43,336 nucleotides of DNA from Candidatus Stahliibacteriota bacterium (GTDB lineage: Bacteria; Hydrothermota; Tepidihabitantia; SM23-42): the NCBI GenBank assembly GCA_030602565.1, contig JAUVZL010000017.1:1-43336 (forward strand). Reading direction: 5' to 3'. The translations under genes were made by a program, and so were the position numbers. The notes under the pieces were generated by a model that made no database searches, was not told where the DNA came from, and worked only from the letters and a program-made list of their open reading frames with translations. Positions 15,001 to 23,149 of this stretch are shown here, piece by piece. The first letter of the stretch is position 1. Every line of letters starts with the position of its first letter.

Positions 15001-17711
15001 CCCTCGCATTAATCACGGTTGAGCGCGAGTTCATTATCAGAAGGTTTACCCAAGAGCTGATCGGCTCAAGTGATATTATTGAAATTCAAATTGATGAAGA
15101 TTATCTGCCTAATGTTTATGTGTCGGTTATTCTCATCCAGGGTAGAAAGGGCTTTGAAAAATTTGATGAAGAAGGTGAGGATATAGGTAAACCGTCGTTC
15201 AAGATTGGGTACGCAAACCTTAATGTGGACCCTGGTACAAAGCATCTTGATATTACGATCACAACTGACAAAGAAGAATACAAACCCCAGGATTCAGTAA
15301 CTGTGAAATTGAAAGTCGCGGACCATAAAGGTCAGGGTGTCAAATCAGAGGTCGTCCTTGCCGTGGTAGATGTGGGTGTACTGAACCTTATTGGCTTTCA
15401 AACACCTGACCCATTTCCTGTATTCTATGGTTCCAGACCGCTCTCTGTGCAAACTGCTGAGAGCCGACTCCATATCATCGGACAAAGAAGCTATGATGAA
15501 AAAGGCGAGAACCGTGGCGGTGGTGGAGCTGCGGCTGCGCCATTTGCCTACCGGACAGAATTTCTGACAACCGCTTACTACAATGCTCGCATCTACACAA
15601 ATTCAAAAGGTGAGGCGATCATACGCTTCAAATTGCCGGACAATCTTACTACATTCCGGCTCATGGCAACCGGACATACCAAGGTTTCTTCTTTTGGTTC
15701 AAGTGAAGCAAGAATCAGGGTGAAAAAACCACTTCTATTACTTGAAGCTTTGCCACGATTCGCCCGTCTCGGCGATGAGTTCGAGGCTGGTATTGTCGTT
15801 CATAATAACACAAAAGCATCCGGTAATGTGGTAGTTGAAGCCTCGGCTGACAATATCACATTGGTCAGTGAAAGCAAAAAAAATCTGGAAATCCCTGATG
15901 GACAAGAAAAAGAAGTGCGCTTCAAATACCGTGCTCACAAGGTCGGCAAAGCGACTTTCAGATTCAAGGTATTTATGGGAAATGAATCAGATGGCGTCGA
16001 ACTGAAAATACCGATCATCTCACCCCGCTTGACTGAAGCTGTGGCGTTGTATAGTCAGACTACCGATAAAGTCTCTGAAGCAGTTACTGTACCAAAAGAC
16101 ATATACCCTGATATTGGTTATATTGAGTTTACAACCTCGTCATCAGCGCTTGTCGGGCTAGAAGGTGGTGTCGAATACCTTATTAAATATCCGTATGAAT
16201 GCCTTGAACAGAAGACTTCAAGGATTCTGCCCTTCATCCTTGCCGAAGATTTAATTAATTCTTTTGATCTTTCTGGACTAAAGGGTAAGGATCTCAGAAA
16301 AGAAGTCCAAAATACCTTAAAGGAATTTAAAGATTTCCAGCACTACAACGGTGGTTTTAAATTCTGGCAAGATTCATGGTACCCATCACCATGGTTAACC
16401 GCATATGTTGTATACGCATTGGCAAAAGCAAACAGAAAAGGCTACTATGTTGACAAAACTATCGTCAATAGAGCAATTAATTACTTAAAGACTGTATTGC
16501 GCCGCAATGATCTTGACTGGGAATATCCCTACAATAAAAATGTCCAACTGACTACTAAATGTTTTGTCCTGTATGCGCTCGTCCTGTGGGATGTTTACGA
16601 CCATGGTTATATGTCCAAACTTTTTGAGAAACGCGACCAGATCTCACTCTTTGGCAAAACATTATTACTCAAAGCAACTCATATCTATGGAAATTCGTAC
16701 TACAAAAAAGAGCTGAGACGAATACTCCTTAACAAGATAAAGATGGCACCGACTACTGCTCATTTTGAAGAGCAAAATGCAATCGGCATGGCTTGGATAT
16801 GGCATTCCAATGTCAGAACTACAGCACTTATTCTCCAGGCGTTTCTGGAAACTGGTGGAGAATTTGCCAATGCCGAGAAGATAATCAAGTGGTTGGTGAC
16901 TGAACGAAAAATGGGGAGATGGCGTTCAACTCAAGAAAATATCTATGTCTTTGATGCACTCAATACATATTTTAAAATCTACGAAAAACAGACGCCTAAT
17001 TTCATGGCAATTGTTTATCTCGAGAATAAAGAAATTGTGAAGGAAATCTTTAAAGGCAGAGAACTGCAAATAAGAAGAGAAGAAATTCCGCTTACTGATC
17101 TGACAAAAGGCAAACAGCTACCGGTTAATATTGAAAAGCGCGGTGACGGACGACTATACTATGGTCTGCGCATGCTCTATGCACCGACGCGAGAGCTCAA
17201 GCCCAGGGATGAAGGCATAGCCGTGTTCAAAGTAATGGAACCGCTCACTGATGGACTCTCTGGTGATGAATTAAGCGCTGGCAAAATCTACAAGGTAACG
17301 CTCAGTATTATTACACCCCAGGAACGTAATTTTGTCGTGGTCGATGACCCGCTTCCAGCTGGTGTTGAGGTCATAAATACATCATTTGATACGGAGAGTA
17401 AACAACTCCTCAGAATCATGGATAGTGATATGGATTACTATGATGAATACTATGTGGAAGATTATTACGATGGTGAGTATGATGACTACTACTATTATTA
17501 TCCATCATGGGGTACATTTGACCACTGGGAAATCTATGACGATAAAGTCCTGTTATTTGCTGACGCCTTAAGAGCGGGTGAACATACCTTTTCCTATCTG
17601 GTGCGAGCAATGACATTTGGGAACTTTACAATGCCACCGACCAAAGCTGAAGAGATGTATACGCCTGAGGTATTTGGGTATAACAGACAAAGAAGACTGG
17701 TGGTTAAGTAG
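12036..17711 (+). CDS. Bacterial alpha-2-macroglobulin lipoprotein with thioester motif
   Basis: A 1891-aa periplasmic protease trap. The N-terminus is a lipoprotein-type signal with Cys19 (VFSLSC; the lipobox is loose). Two Ig-like domains at about 38-145 and 150-260 (SFNQPMVPLEG, LLFNQPMSPDKT) are followed by a chain of MG-type beta domains. A Gly/Ala-rich bait-like loop (NRGGGGAAAAPFAYR) lies at about 1155-1180, just before the alpha-2-macroglobulin signature RIYTNSKGEAIIRFKLPDNL and LTTFRLMATGHT. The thioester motif is PYECLEQKTSR with Cys1389, followed by the helical thioester domain (about 1380-1660). The last ~150 residues form the receptor-binding-like domain, which carries an unusual Asp/Tyr-rich loop at about 1795-1825 (SDMDYYDEYYVEDYYDGEYD). 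GGAGG lies 7 nt before the ATG. No penicillin-binding protein 1C gene is adjacent, unlike in many bacteria that carry this family. Confidence 0.92.
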   Translation: MKKFITLFILTIIVFSLSCHKKKAFQAGFEIPEGKKRDVEVLYVMPERGTEGLSEVHEILVSFNQPMVPLEGVPEFEKSGPLRIKPEIKGRYRWRGTSTLFFIPDEPLVGGTQYTCTVPKGTKSLTGTGLKEDYSWQFTTARPRLITSNPYHNQKWVELDHKIYLLFNQPMSPDKTKSFIKLLVRDEKGFEKPVPFKIRSISEKEKKDLGSYWKPERTIVVDLDHELPIESKIMVKLLEGLPGALGDYGMEHERTVIFRTFNYFRFEGLDNTTQNPQESVRFEFSNPVVYQDFIEHIKFSPDVKIPEHYKNWTHSSTRLYIYLDLKPDTKYKVTIDKELTDRFENKLGEEANVSFKTTDYDPQIKIATGRGIVESYSAKRHPITVINVNRVRKKMALLERSEIIPTVLSSGVFYGWRKYSPVFNYDIDEKWNIDSERNKRTTVPLELKDVLQSKDAGYVFFELDASKELRHGRRYYRGLLQVTNIGISGKFSSTNNLIWVTTLKHAQPIHNAQIELRDDKNRVLWQGRTDQDGLVQTPGWKSLGLVAENRWNKPRIWVFAKSGNDETFIASDEGTGVYPYDFGISYDWSPEPEKYQAYIFTERGIYKAGEDVFLKGIIREKHQGKWRIPRSVKNVDLEILNARDEQIYCKTISVSKYGSFDIKLPIASDAPTGWYEIIANLPAIDRNFYGSFRVEAYRPAQFEVKAKSEQEEYIFGDNFKGEIKGWYLYGGPMAGESAEWTMTLDYSYYTPPGHKGFRFGPSYWYYDEDWEFEGVIGSATGELDKYGKMDVEKKLVQKDIRRTMLLTLEGSVTAQNRQTLSGRTSCLIHCGEFYIGIKPQKTFIEAKNPAQFEFIITKSDGELVPGKNISIEIIRREWISVRKAGIEGRYEWMTEKKDSVVSKFKVKTEQMAVAKSFTPERTGFYVIQAQSRDSRNNTIITTTYFYVTGAGYISWRRSDDDRVEIIPDEEKYKPSDIAKILVKSPYEKALALITVEREFIIRRFTQELIGSSDIIEIQIDEDYLPNVYVSVILIQGRKGFEKFDEEGEDIGKPSFKIGYANLNVDPGTKHLDITITTDKEEYKPQDSVTVKLKVADHKGQGVKSEVVLAVVDVGVLNLIGFQTPDPFPVFYGSRPLSVQTAESRLHIIGQRSYDEKGENRGGGGAAAAPFAYRTEFLTTAYYNARIYTNSKGEAIIRFKLPDNLTTFRLMATGHTKVSSFGSSEARIRVKKPLLLLEALPRFARLGDEFEAGIVVHNNTKASGNVVVEASADNITLVSESKKNLEIPDGQEKEVRFKYRAHKVGKATFRFKVFMGNESDGVELKIPIISPRLTEAVALYSQTTDKVSEAVTVPKDIYPDIGYIEFTTSSSALVGLEGGVEYLIKYPYECLEQKTSRILPFILAEDLINSFDLSGLKGKDLRKEVQNTLKEFKDFQHYNGGFKFWQDSWYPSPWLTAYVVYALAKANRKGYYVDKTIVNRAINYLKTVLRRNDLDWEYPYNKNVQLTTKCFVLYALVLWDVYDHGYMSKLFEKRDQISLFGKTLLLKATHIYGNSYYKKELRRILLNKIKMAPTTAHFEEQNAIGMAWIWHSNVRTTALILQAFLETGGEFANAEKIIKWLVTERKMGRWRSTQENIYVFDALNTYFKIYEKQTPNFMAIVYLENKEIVKEIFKGRELQIRREEIPLTDLTKGKQLPVNIEKRGDGRLYYGLRMLYAPTRELKPRDEGIAVFKVMEPLTDGLSGDELSAGKIYKVTLSIITPQERNFVVVDDPLPAGVEVINTSFDTESKQLLRIMDSDMDYYDEYYVEDYYDGEYDDYYYYYPSWGTFDHWEIYDDKVLLFADALRAGEHTFSYLVRAMTFGNFTMPPTKAEEMYTPEVFGYNRQRRLVVK

Positions 17712-17717
17712 AATTCA

Positions 17718-18110
17718 GGGGCAGGTCTTGACTTAGAGACATAACAGATATACTGAATGTTTTAGTATAAAGAGTGTTTTTTACGAAATAATGAACGTCA
17801 TAAGTTCAAGTGTCATCATCCGGTTTACTTTCCTGTCATCATCCGGTTTAACCAGATGATCCAGGAGACTAGATTGCCCGATCGAGTCGGGCAATGACAA
17901 CGGGTCAAGCTTGTCCTCTGACTTGATCAGGGGGCCAGGGAATGACAACGGAGGAGTCAAGCAATGACGAGGGTGGAGTGGACGAACCGTCGTGATACAG
18001 GAGGAAAAATGTATGCAGTCATTACAATATAACTGGTTCGGATTTCAGATTAAGGGAAGTTGTTAGTTTAAGAAAAAATCGTTATGTCTCTAAGTCAAGA
18101 TCTGACCCCC
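17718..18110. repeat. MITE-like segment bounded by inverted GGGGTCAG-type repeats
   Basis: GGGGCAGGTCTTGACTTAGA (17718 on, extending to 17745) and its minus-strand counterpart at 18110-18081 share the 20-nt core TCTTGACTTAGAGACATAAC and a G-rich end, forming an inverted pair about 335 bp apart. The interior holds a direct repeat GTCATCATCCGGTTTA (about 17811 and 17835), a 9-bp hairpin at 17873-17895 and several AATGACAACGG words, but no gene. The right copy supplies the last codons and the stop of the ROK gene. It looks like a non-autonomous element or a BIME-like pair of REP sequences. No target duplication could be confirmed. Confidence 0.55.
17873..17895. repeat. Dispersed palindrome ATTGCCCGA-TCGAG-TCGGGCAAT
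   Basis: A perfect 9-bp stem with the loop TCGAG, followed by GACAACGG. A near-copy with the same stem (one G-T wobble) lies at 40018-40040, next to an ATTCCCGC-TTTC-GCGGGAAT hairpin. Hairpins of this ATTCCC/GGGAATGAC style occur as dispersed repeats in many bacteria. Confidence 0.6.
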
Positions 18111-19020
18111 AAGACGCGTAATACACCGCACCGAGGATCCCGGCATCGTCACCGAGTTTGCCCGGAACAATCTTGTATTTACGAAACTGAACACCCATGA
18201 CGCGCTGGGCTACGGTCTTTCGAATCGGCTCAAAGAGAATTCTTCCAGCTTTTGATATCCCTCCTGAAATAACAATAATATCTGGATCAAACAAAGAAAT
18301 AATATTCGACACACCGATACCGATATAGAATCCTATCTGTTCAAATACCTTCTTTGAAACCGCATCTCCTTTTTTTGCTTCCCGGGCAATAATATGCGGC
18401 GTAATTTTTTTGTATTTGTTAAGAGCACTCGGCTGTTGCTTCATCATACGGCGCGCCCGTGCAGCAATGAATCGTGCACCCACATACCCTTCAAGATGAC
18501 CAAACTGTCCGCATGTACATTTCTTGCCGTCATACTTGATAGTTGAATGACCGAATTCGCCAGCAAAACCATTGGCGCCAAATAGCAGGTGCCCCTCACA
18601 CACTGCAGCCCCGCCAACGCCAGTGCCAAGCGTAAATAGAAAAACACTGTTATGTCCTTTTGCCGCACCAAATTTCCATTCACCAAGGCATATTGCATTT
18701 ACATCGTTCAAAATATGCACGGGAATGCTGAATTCGTCTCTTATGGCTCGGGCGAGTTTAATGTTATTCCAATCAATGAGGTTTGGCGAGTATCTGACAA
18801 TCCCCTTTTTCGAGTCGATAATACCAGCGATACCAATCCCAATACATGATACCGGCTCTGTGAAGTTCTGAATAGCACTCTTGATCTGAAAGATGACGGC
18901 AGCAGGTCCTTGGTCAGCATGGGTTAGAACTTTCATTCGTTTGATGATCTTACCATTTCTTACAAGTGCAGACTTTATATTTGTCCCGCCAACATCAACA
19001 CCAACATAAAGGTGTTTCAT
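18082..19020 (-). CDS. ROK-family sugar kinase (glucokinase-like)
   Basis: This 312-aa cytoplasmic protein belongs to the ROK family, which phosphorylates glucose or N-acetylated hexosamines with ATP, or acts as a repressor. There is no DNA-binding domain here, so a kinase is likely. Visible motifs: YVGVDVGGTNIKSALV (phosphate 1), GIGIAGIID, the sugar-binding LNDVNAICLGEWKFGA, LGTGVGGA (phosphate 2), NGFAGEFGHSTI, and the zinc site CTCGQFGHLEG, where His replaces the usual third Cys. The start is set at ATG 19020 because a TTGACT-N16-TATGAT promoter ends at 19027, so the upstream ATG at 19026 would precede transcription. The last eight residues (GSDLDLET) and the stop are encoded by a dispersed repeat. 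The exact sugar is not determinable. Confidence 0.88.
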   Translation of the reverse strand: MKHLYVGVDVGGTNIKSALVRNGKIIKRMKVLTHADQGPAAVIFQIKSAIQNFTEPVSCIGIGIAGIIDSKKGIVRYSPNLIDWNNIKLARAIRDEFSIPVHILNDVNAICLGEWKFGAAKGHNSVFLFTLGTGVGGAAVCEGHLLFGANGFAGEFGHSTIKYDGKKCTCGQFGHLEGYVGARFIAARARRMMKQQPSALNKYKKITPHIIAREAKKGDAVSKKVFEQIGFYIGIGVSNIISLFDPDIIVISGGISKAGRILFEPIRKTVAQRVMGVQFRKYKIVPGKLGDDAGILGAVYYASWGSDLDLET

Positions 19021-19026
19021 GCACAT

Positions 19027-19054
19027 ATCATACTCTCACTTGTCCAGCAGTCAA
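19027..19054 (-). promoter_or_regulatory. Promoter TTGACT-N16-TATGAT, leaderless
   Basis: On the minus strand TTGACT (19054-19049) and TATGAT (19032-19027) are 16 nt apart. Only six bases separate the -10 from the ATG at 19020, which places the transcription start on the start codon. No ribosome site is present. Confidence 0.75.
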
Positions 19055-19080
19055 CAATTTAGTCGTGCTGTTATCAACTA

Positions 19081-19233
19081 CTACTTTTTATCTTTATCTG
19101 GTGATTTTTCTTTTATCAAACGAATGCTATTGGAACCGCACTTGGGGCATTGTCTTTCTATCATCTTACCCTTTTCATAAGGGTATTTATTCACAGCGCC
19201 GCATCTTAAGCACTTGAAGTCCTTTTCTTCCAT
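19081..19233 (-). CDS. Small zinc-ribbon protein, 50 aa
   Basis: The reading frame from ATG 19233 to TAG 19081 encodes 50 residues with two CxxC pairs: FKCLRCGAVNKYP and RQCPKCGSNSIR, 21 residues apart from first to third Cys. This is the pattern of a single zinc ribbon (FmdB/rubredoxin-like size class). The tail KEKSPDKDKK is basic. AGGAGG lies 4 nt upstream of the ATG, a strong ribosome site that supports a real gene. It lies between the four-helix-bundle gene and the ROK gene on the same strand. The function is unknown; a nucleic-acid or protein-interaction role is usual for such ribbons. Confidence 0.8.
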   Translation of the reverse strand: MEEKDFKCLRCGAVNKYPYEKGKMIERQCPKCGSNSIRLIKEKSPDKDKK

Positions 19234-19239
19234 GACGCC

Positions 19240-19294
19240 TCCTAGTGTCGTCTTTTGTCTAATAGTCTTATTGTTGGATTGTCTGATTGTCGTT
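19240..19294. repeat. Degenerate word array (TAGTCTTATTG/GATTGTC)
   Basis: The words TGTCTAATAGTCTTATTG, TTGGATTGTC, TGATTGTCG and similar repeat loosely. They mirror, on the other side of the four-helix-bundle gene, the GACTATC/GACAATC words at 19676-19748, so this small gene is bracketed by related arrays. Confidence 0.45.
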
Positions 19295-19672
19295 TCAATT
19301 ATTCCCCTTTACAGATTTTCGCAAGTAACTTATAAAACCAGAAATTAATTTCCCTGCAATGCACGATTGGTCATAAATTTCCCGGAACTCCTTTTCTGTA
19401 ATATACCCATTGTCCAATCCCGCATACAAATCATTTCTCACCTCACCACAAGATCGTCTTGCATAATTCAAGAAATTAATAGATTCCTTATCCGTAGACG
19501 ATTCAAATCCTTCAGCAATATTGGACATAATCGATAAAGCTGCACTCCTTATTTGGTTACAGAACACATAATCCTTTTTAACATTGACTTTTTGGGTAAT
19601 TCTACTTATCATTTTGCGCAATATACGTGCTTCCTGCCAACATTTTAGGTCTTCAAACCTGTCTATTGTCAC
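19295..19672 (-). CDS. Four-helix-bundle protein (23S rRNA intervening-sequence family)
   Basis: A 125-aa all-helical protein of the four-helix-bundle/S23 family, often found in rRNA intervening sequences or as an accessory protein of diversity-generating retroelements. Signature parts are RFEDLKCWQEARILRKMI, YVFCNQIRSAALSIMSNIAE, GFESSTDKESINFLNYAR and CGEVRNDLYAGLDNGYITEK. The start is placed at GTG 19672 because AAGGAG lies 5 nt before it; the ATG at 19690 lies upstream of that ribosome site, within the repeat array. It is flanked on both sides by degenerate word arrays and lies 77 bp after the Hdr operon. Its molecular role in this setting is unknown. No reverse transcriptase or template repeat is visible nearby. 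Confidence 0.85.
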   Translation of the reverse strand: MTIDRFEDLKCWQEARILRKMISRITQKVNVKKDYVFCNQIRSAALSIMSNIAEGFESSTDKESINFLNYARRSCGEVRNDLYAGLDNGYITEKEFREIYDQSCIAGKLISGFISYLRKSVKGNN

Positions 19673-19675
19673 TTT

Positions 19676-19748
19676 CTCTCCTTCAACCATCCAACTATCG
19701 GACTATCTGACTATCCAACGATTTGACTATCCGACGATCGGACAACCA
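19676..19748. repeat. Degenerate word array (GACTATC/CCAACTATCG)
   Basis: The plus strand reads CCATCCAACTATCGGACTAT, CTGACTATCCAACGA, TTTGACTATCCGACGATCG and GACAACCAACTATTG: about seven copies of a GAC/CCAACTATC word with substitutions. It separates the end of hdrA1 (19750) from the four-helix-bundle gene. Any long peptide read through it consists only of the repeated word. Confidence 0.6.
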
Positions 19749-19749
19749 A

Positions 19750-22191
19750 CTATTGCTTCTGCTTAAGCTTTTCCAGTTTTTGTTTTTTCTTCTCTTCTTC
19801 TTTAGTAAGGACCTTGATGGTATATTCGATCTCTTCTTTTGTAACTTGTTTCCTTAATTCTTCGATATCCTGCATGGTCTTCTGGAATCTTTGACCTTCA
19901 GCAGCGCTAATCCATTCGAGTAATAACCTCTCTGGCCTTATGCCCCATTTCTCCAATTTGTCCCAGAGTTTTTCCACTCTCTTCTGGGTCCACCGGTTGG
20001 CATCGATGTAGTGACAGTCAACATAATGGCATCCCGAGACAACAACCATGGGTGCACCTTTCCTAAATGCATGCAGTACAAATTCTTCATGGACTCGACC
20101 GCTACACATTGTACGAATCAGTCGTTGATTTGAAGGGTACTGCAATCGAGCACCACCACAGGTATCAGCACCAGCGTATGAACACCAGTTGCAAGCAAAG
20201 ACGATAACCTTATCCTGGGGATCTTCAGCAAGATGGGCATCGATCTGTGCAATAATTTGATTATCGGTGAAATGTTTCATGCTAAGAGCACCAAAGCGGC
20301 ATTCAGCTGCGCAGGTACCACAGCCTTTACACAGAGCTTCAACATATGTAATTGTCTTATTTTTCGGGTCAACCGTGAAAGCATTGTAAGGACAGACTTT
20401 CGAGCACATTGCACAATAGCGGCATAGATCCTGATTCAAGGTTGACGTAATCGCCTCAAGTTTCACCTTACCCGCAGAAAGTAATGTTTCAGCACGTGCT
20501 GCCGCAGCACTTGCTTGAGTAACTGAATCCTTTATATCCTTTGGTGCCTCAGCACAGCCGGCAAAGTACACACCAGTCGTAGGTGCATCAACAGGTTTCA
20601 GTTTTGGGTGGGCTTCCATGAAGAATCCATCAGGGGTCTTTGAGAGCGTAAGAAGCTGCTGAACCTCGGGCATATCAAATCTCGGTGTCACACCTACTGA
20701 AAGCACCATCATGTCAAATTCATGTTCTTCAATCTTGTTGGCGGTAGTGTCCTCAACCATTACGTTTAGGTTATGTGTCTTGGGGTCTTCAATTATCTCA
20801 CCAGGGATACCCCTAATATAAACTACCCCGGCTTCCTTGCTACGTTTAAATAGATCTTCAAACCCCTTGCCAAACGCCCTAATATCGATATAGAAAACCT
20901 TAGCTTCAATATCAGGATAATGCTCTTTTAGTAATAAGGTGTCTTTGATTGTATTCATACAGCAAATATTGCTGCAATAGGTATTCCCACACTTCTCAGA
21001 GCGGGAACCAACACATTGAATAAAACCAACTGTCTTGGGTCTTTTTCTATCCGTAGGTCTGATAAAATGACCATCTGAAGGACCACCTGCTGACATAAGC
21101 CGTTCATACTCCATGCTGGTGATAACGTTTTCATATTTTGTATAACCGTATTCATCTAACTCGGTGGGATTATATACATCCATGCCAGTAGCAACGATTA
21201 CCGTACCTACATCAAATTTAATAACCTCATCTTTCATGTCGTAATCGATACATTTCTTGTCACATTTCTCTGCACATTTACCGCAGGCAATTGGATTTGT
21301 CCCAAGACAGTTTTCCATATCGATCAGCGAGGCTGAAGGTACAGCTTGAGGGAATGGTATATAAACCGCCTTTCTACATGACAATCCTTGCTGGTACTCA
21401 TCAGGGACTATTACCGGACAGACTTCGGCGCAATCACCGCACGCCGTACACTCATCAGCGTTTACATATCGTGCCTTCTTTTGCACCTTAACATGAAAAT
21501 TGCCAACGTATCCTGAGATTGATTCTACCTGGCTATAGGTCATTAGATTTATATTAGGATGTCGACCGACATCCATCATCTTAGGACCGAGTATTCATAT
21601 TGCGCAGTCCATTGTAGGATAGGTCTTTGCCAGTTGCGCCATGATTCCACCAAGAGCTGGTTCTTTCTCAACCAAATAAACCTGGTAGCCTGCATCAGCC
21701 AGGTCAAGAGCTGATTGCATACCTGATATGCCACCACCGATAACCAGCGTTGCCCTAGTCACTTGTATTTCTGTTTCGTCCTGGGCCTCGAGGTACCGTG
21801 CTCGAGCAATATAAGCCTTCATTATATCTTTCGCTTTTCTTGTAGCTGCTTCACGGTCACCCATATGTACCCAAGAACACTGTTCGCGAATATTTGCCAT
21901 ATCGACCAGGTAAGGATTTAAGCCAACTGAAGAAACACATTCTCGGAATGTCGGTTCGTGCATACGTGGTGAACAGGCTGCTACGATAACTCTATTAAGC
22001 TTTTCCTCTTCTATTGCTTTTTTTATCTCTGCCTGCCCGGGCTCTGAACACATATATCGGTTTTTTGCTGTATATACAACATTACCCATCTTTTTGGCAT
22101 CCTCTACCAGTTTATCGACATCAACTGAACGAGCAATATTGGTACCACATTCACAAATAAATACGCCAATCCTTAAATCATCCTGCGGCAC
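19750..22191 (-). CDS. hdrA: HdrA with C-terminal MvhD domain, selenoprotein (in-frame TGA)
   Basis: An 813-aa flavoprotein and the electron-bifurcating core of a heterodisulfide-reductase-like complex. It spans an in-frame TGA at 21595-21597 (codon 199): the frame reads TMDCAI-Sec-ILGPKMMDVGRHPNI, exactly the site where HdrA of several archaea and bacteria carries selenocysteine (Cys in others). Domains: an N-terminal Cys-containing region (ICECGTNIAR), an FAD Rossmann site (VIGGGISGMQSALDLADAG, about 150), Fe-S motifs (CTACGDCAEVCP about 250; ACGKCAEKCDKKC about 300), C-terminal ferredoxin motifs (CRYCAMCSKVCP, CKGCGTCAAEC about 590-630), and a fused MvhD domain (ACNWCSYAGADTCGG, about 665-780). 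The GTG at 22191 follows AGGAGGTGA by the right distance; the GTG at 22200 is too close to it. It is last in the kor-hdr operon. A routine caller would split it into two genes. Confidence 0.93.
21557..21574 (-). promoter_or_regulatory. Putative SECIS hairpin for hdrA1
   Basis: On the minus strand GGATGTC-GGTC-GACATCC forms a 7-bp perfect stem with a GGTC loop, starting 20 nt after the in-frame TGA. Bacterial SECIS elements lie inside the coding region just downstream of the UGA and show G or GGU in the apical loop. The identical hairpin recurs at the identical distance in hdrA2. Confidence 0.8.
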
Positions 22192-22231
22192 TTTAATCAC
22201 CTCCTCTTTTGGATAAGGTTATCCTCAATCT

Positions 22232-23116
22232 TCATATCTTCACACTTCCATTTATCTTCTCCAAAATCCTATCTGCTTTTACCCGGTGGATATGGAGGCC
22301 AACCTCCTCTGCACTCAGCCCCTGGGCAAGTCCAAGGAGTTGGAAAAGATATATAACAGGGATATTATAATTTTTCCCTTTTTTACGCGAAATCATAATC
22401 TGACCTAAATCAAACGAGGAAAAACATGTTGGACAGATTAATCCCATGCAATCTGCACCACTTTTTTCAATTGATGCAAAAATTGCTTCGGTCATTTCCA
22501 AAGGGAGTTCTTCGTCCATACACCCTTTACCACAACACAGTACTTTTTCATGATGCTCAAGTGGGGTAGCACCTATAGCGTTAATAAAATCCTCGAGAAT
22601 ACTCGGGTAATCAGCATCATCAACATGCATAATCTGACTCGGTTTTAATATATGGCAGCCATAATGAATGGCCACGGTAATTCCTTCAAGGGGCTTTTTT
22701 ATTGATTTCTTTACTGCTTCCAGACCAAGATCATCTCTTATCATCTCGACGGCATGCTTTATTATTGTCTTACCTTGATATTCCCGATTAATTCTCTTCA
22801 ATCGCTTGTTCACCTCATCTTTCAATGCTGGGTCTTCATTAAGGAGAAATTGTGCTTCTTTCAGAGTTGAGATACACCCGGAGCACATCGTAATCAGCAT
22901 ATGATCAGTCTCTTCTGCAACTGCTAAATTCCGTGCCGCCGTTACCAACCACTTCATCTTATCGCGTGCTTTAAAATAAATAGGATCAGGACAGCACGTA
23001 AAACCATCGATATCAACGAGCTCAATGCCCAAGTTCGGCAAAGTCCTTCTGAGCGCTAATTCCATCTGTGGATATTTCAGGGGCATCATGCAGCCCCAGA
23101 AAGGCACGACCTTCAT
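22232..23116 (-). CDS. hdrB: HdrB-like subunit (two CCG domains)
   Basis: A 294-aa cytoplasmic subunit of the HdrB type. In methanogens HdrB holds the active-site non-cubane 4Fe-4S clusters that reduce the CoM-S-S-CoB disulfide; in bacteria the acceptor is usually unknown. Two CCG Cys-rich modules are visible: first FWGCMMP..GFTCCPDP..MCSGC, second HYGCHILKP..KVLCCGKGCMDEE..LICPTCF. All the cysteines expected for both clusters appear to be present. Spacing from ATG 23116 to a GAGG ribosome site is 6 nt. It follows hdrC after a repeat array of about 200 bp and precedes hdrA1 by 40 bp. With hdrC and hdrA1 it makes a complete HdrABC set. Confidence 0.92.
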   Translation of the reverse strand: MKVVPFWGCMMPLKYPQMELALRRTLPNLGIELVDIDGFTCCPDPIYFKARDKMKWLVTAARNLAVAEETDHMLITMCSGCISTLKEAQFLLNEDPALKDEVNKRLKRINREYQGKTIIKHAVEMIRDDLGLEAVKKSIKKPLEGITVAIHYGCHILKPSQIMHVDDADYPSILEDFINAIGATPLEHHEKVLCCGKGCMDEELPLEMTEAIFASIEKSGADCMGLICPTCFSSFDLGQIMISRKKGKNYNIPVIYLFQLLGLAQGLSAEEVGLHIHRVKADRILEKINGSVKI

Positions 23117-23149
23117 GAAAACCTCGTAGTTTTTTCCTTAAAGTTTATT

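Noticed and set aside
19676-19748. Possible CRISPR array
   Set aside because: The repeated word is short and degenerate, with no constant repeat or regular spacers, and no cas gene is present.
21580-21597. Reading the hdrA1 TGA as a true stop that makes two genes or a pseudogene
   Set aside because: The frame is continuous, the site is the known Sec position, and the same arrangement with the same hairpin recurs in hdrA2.
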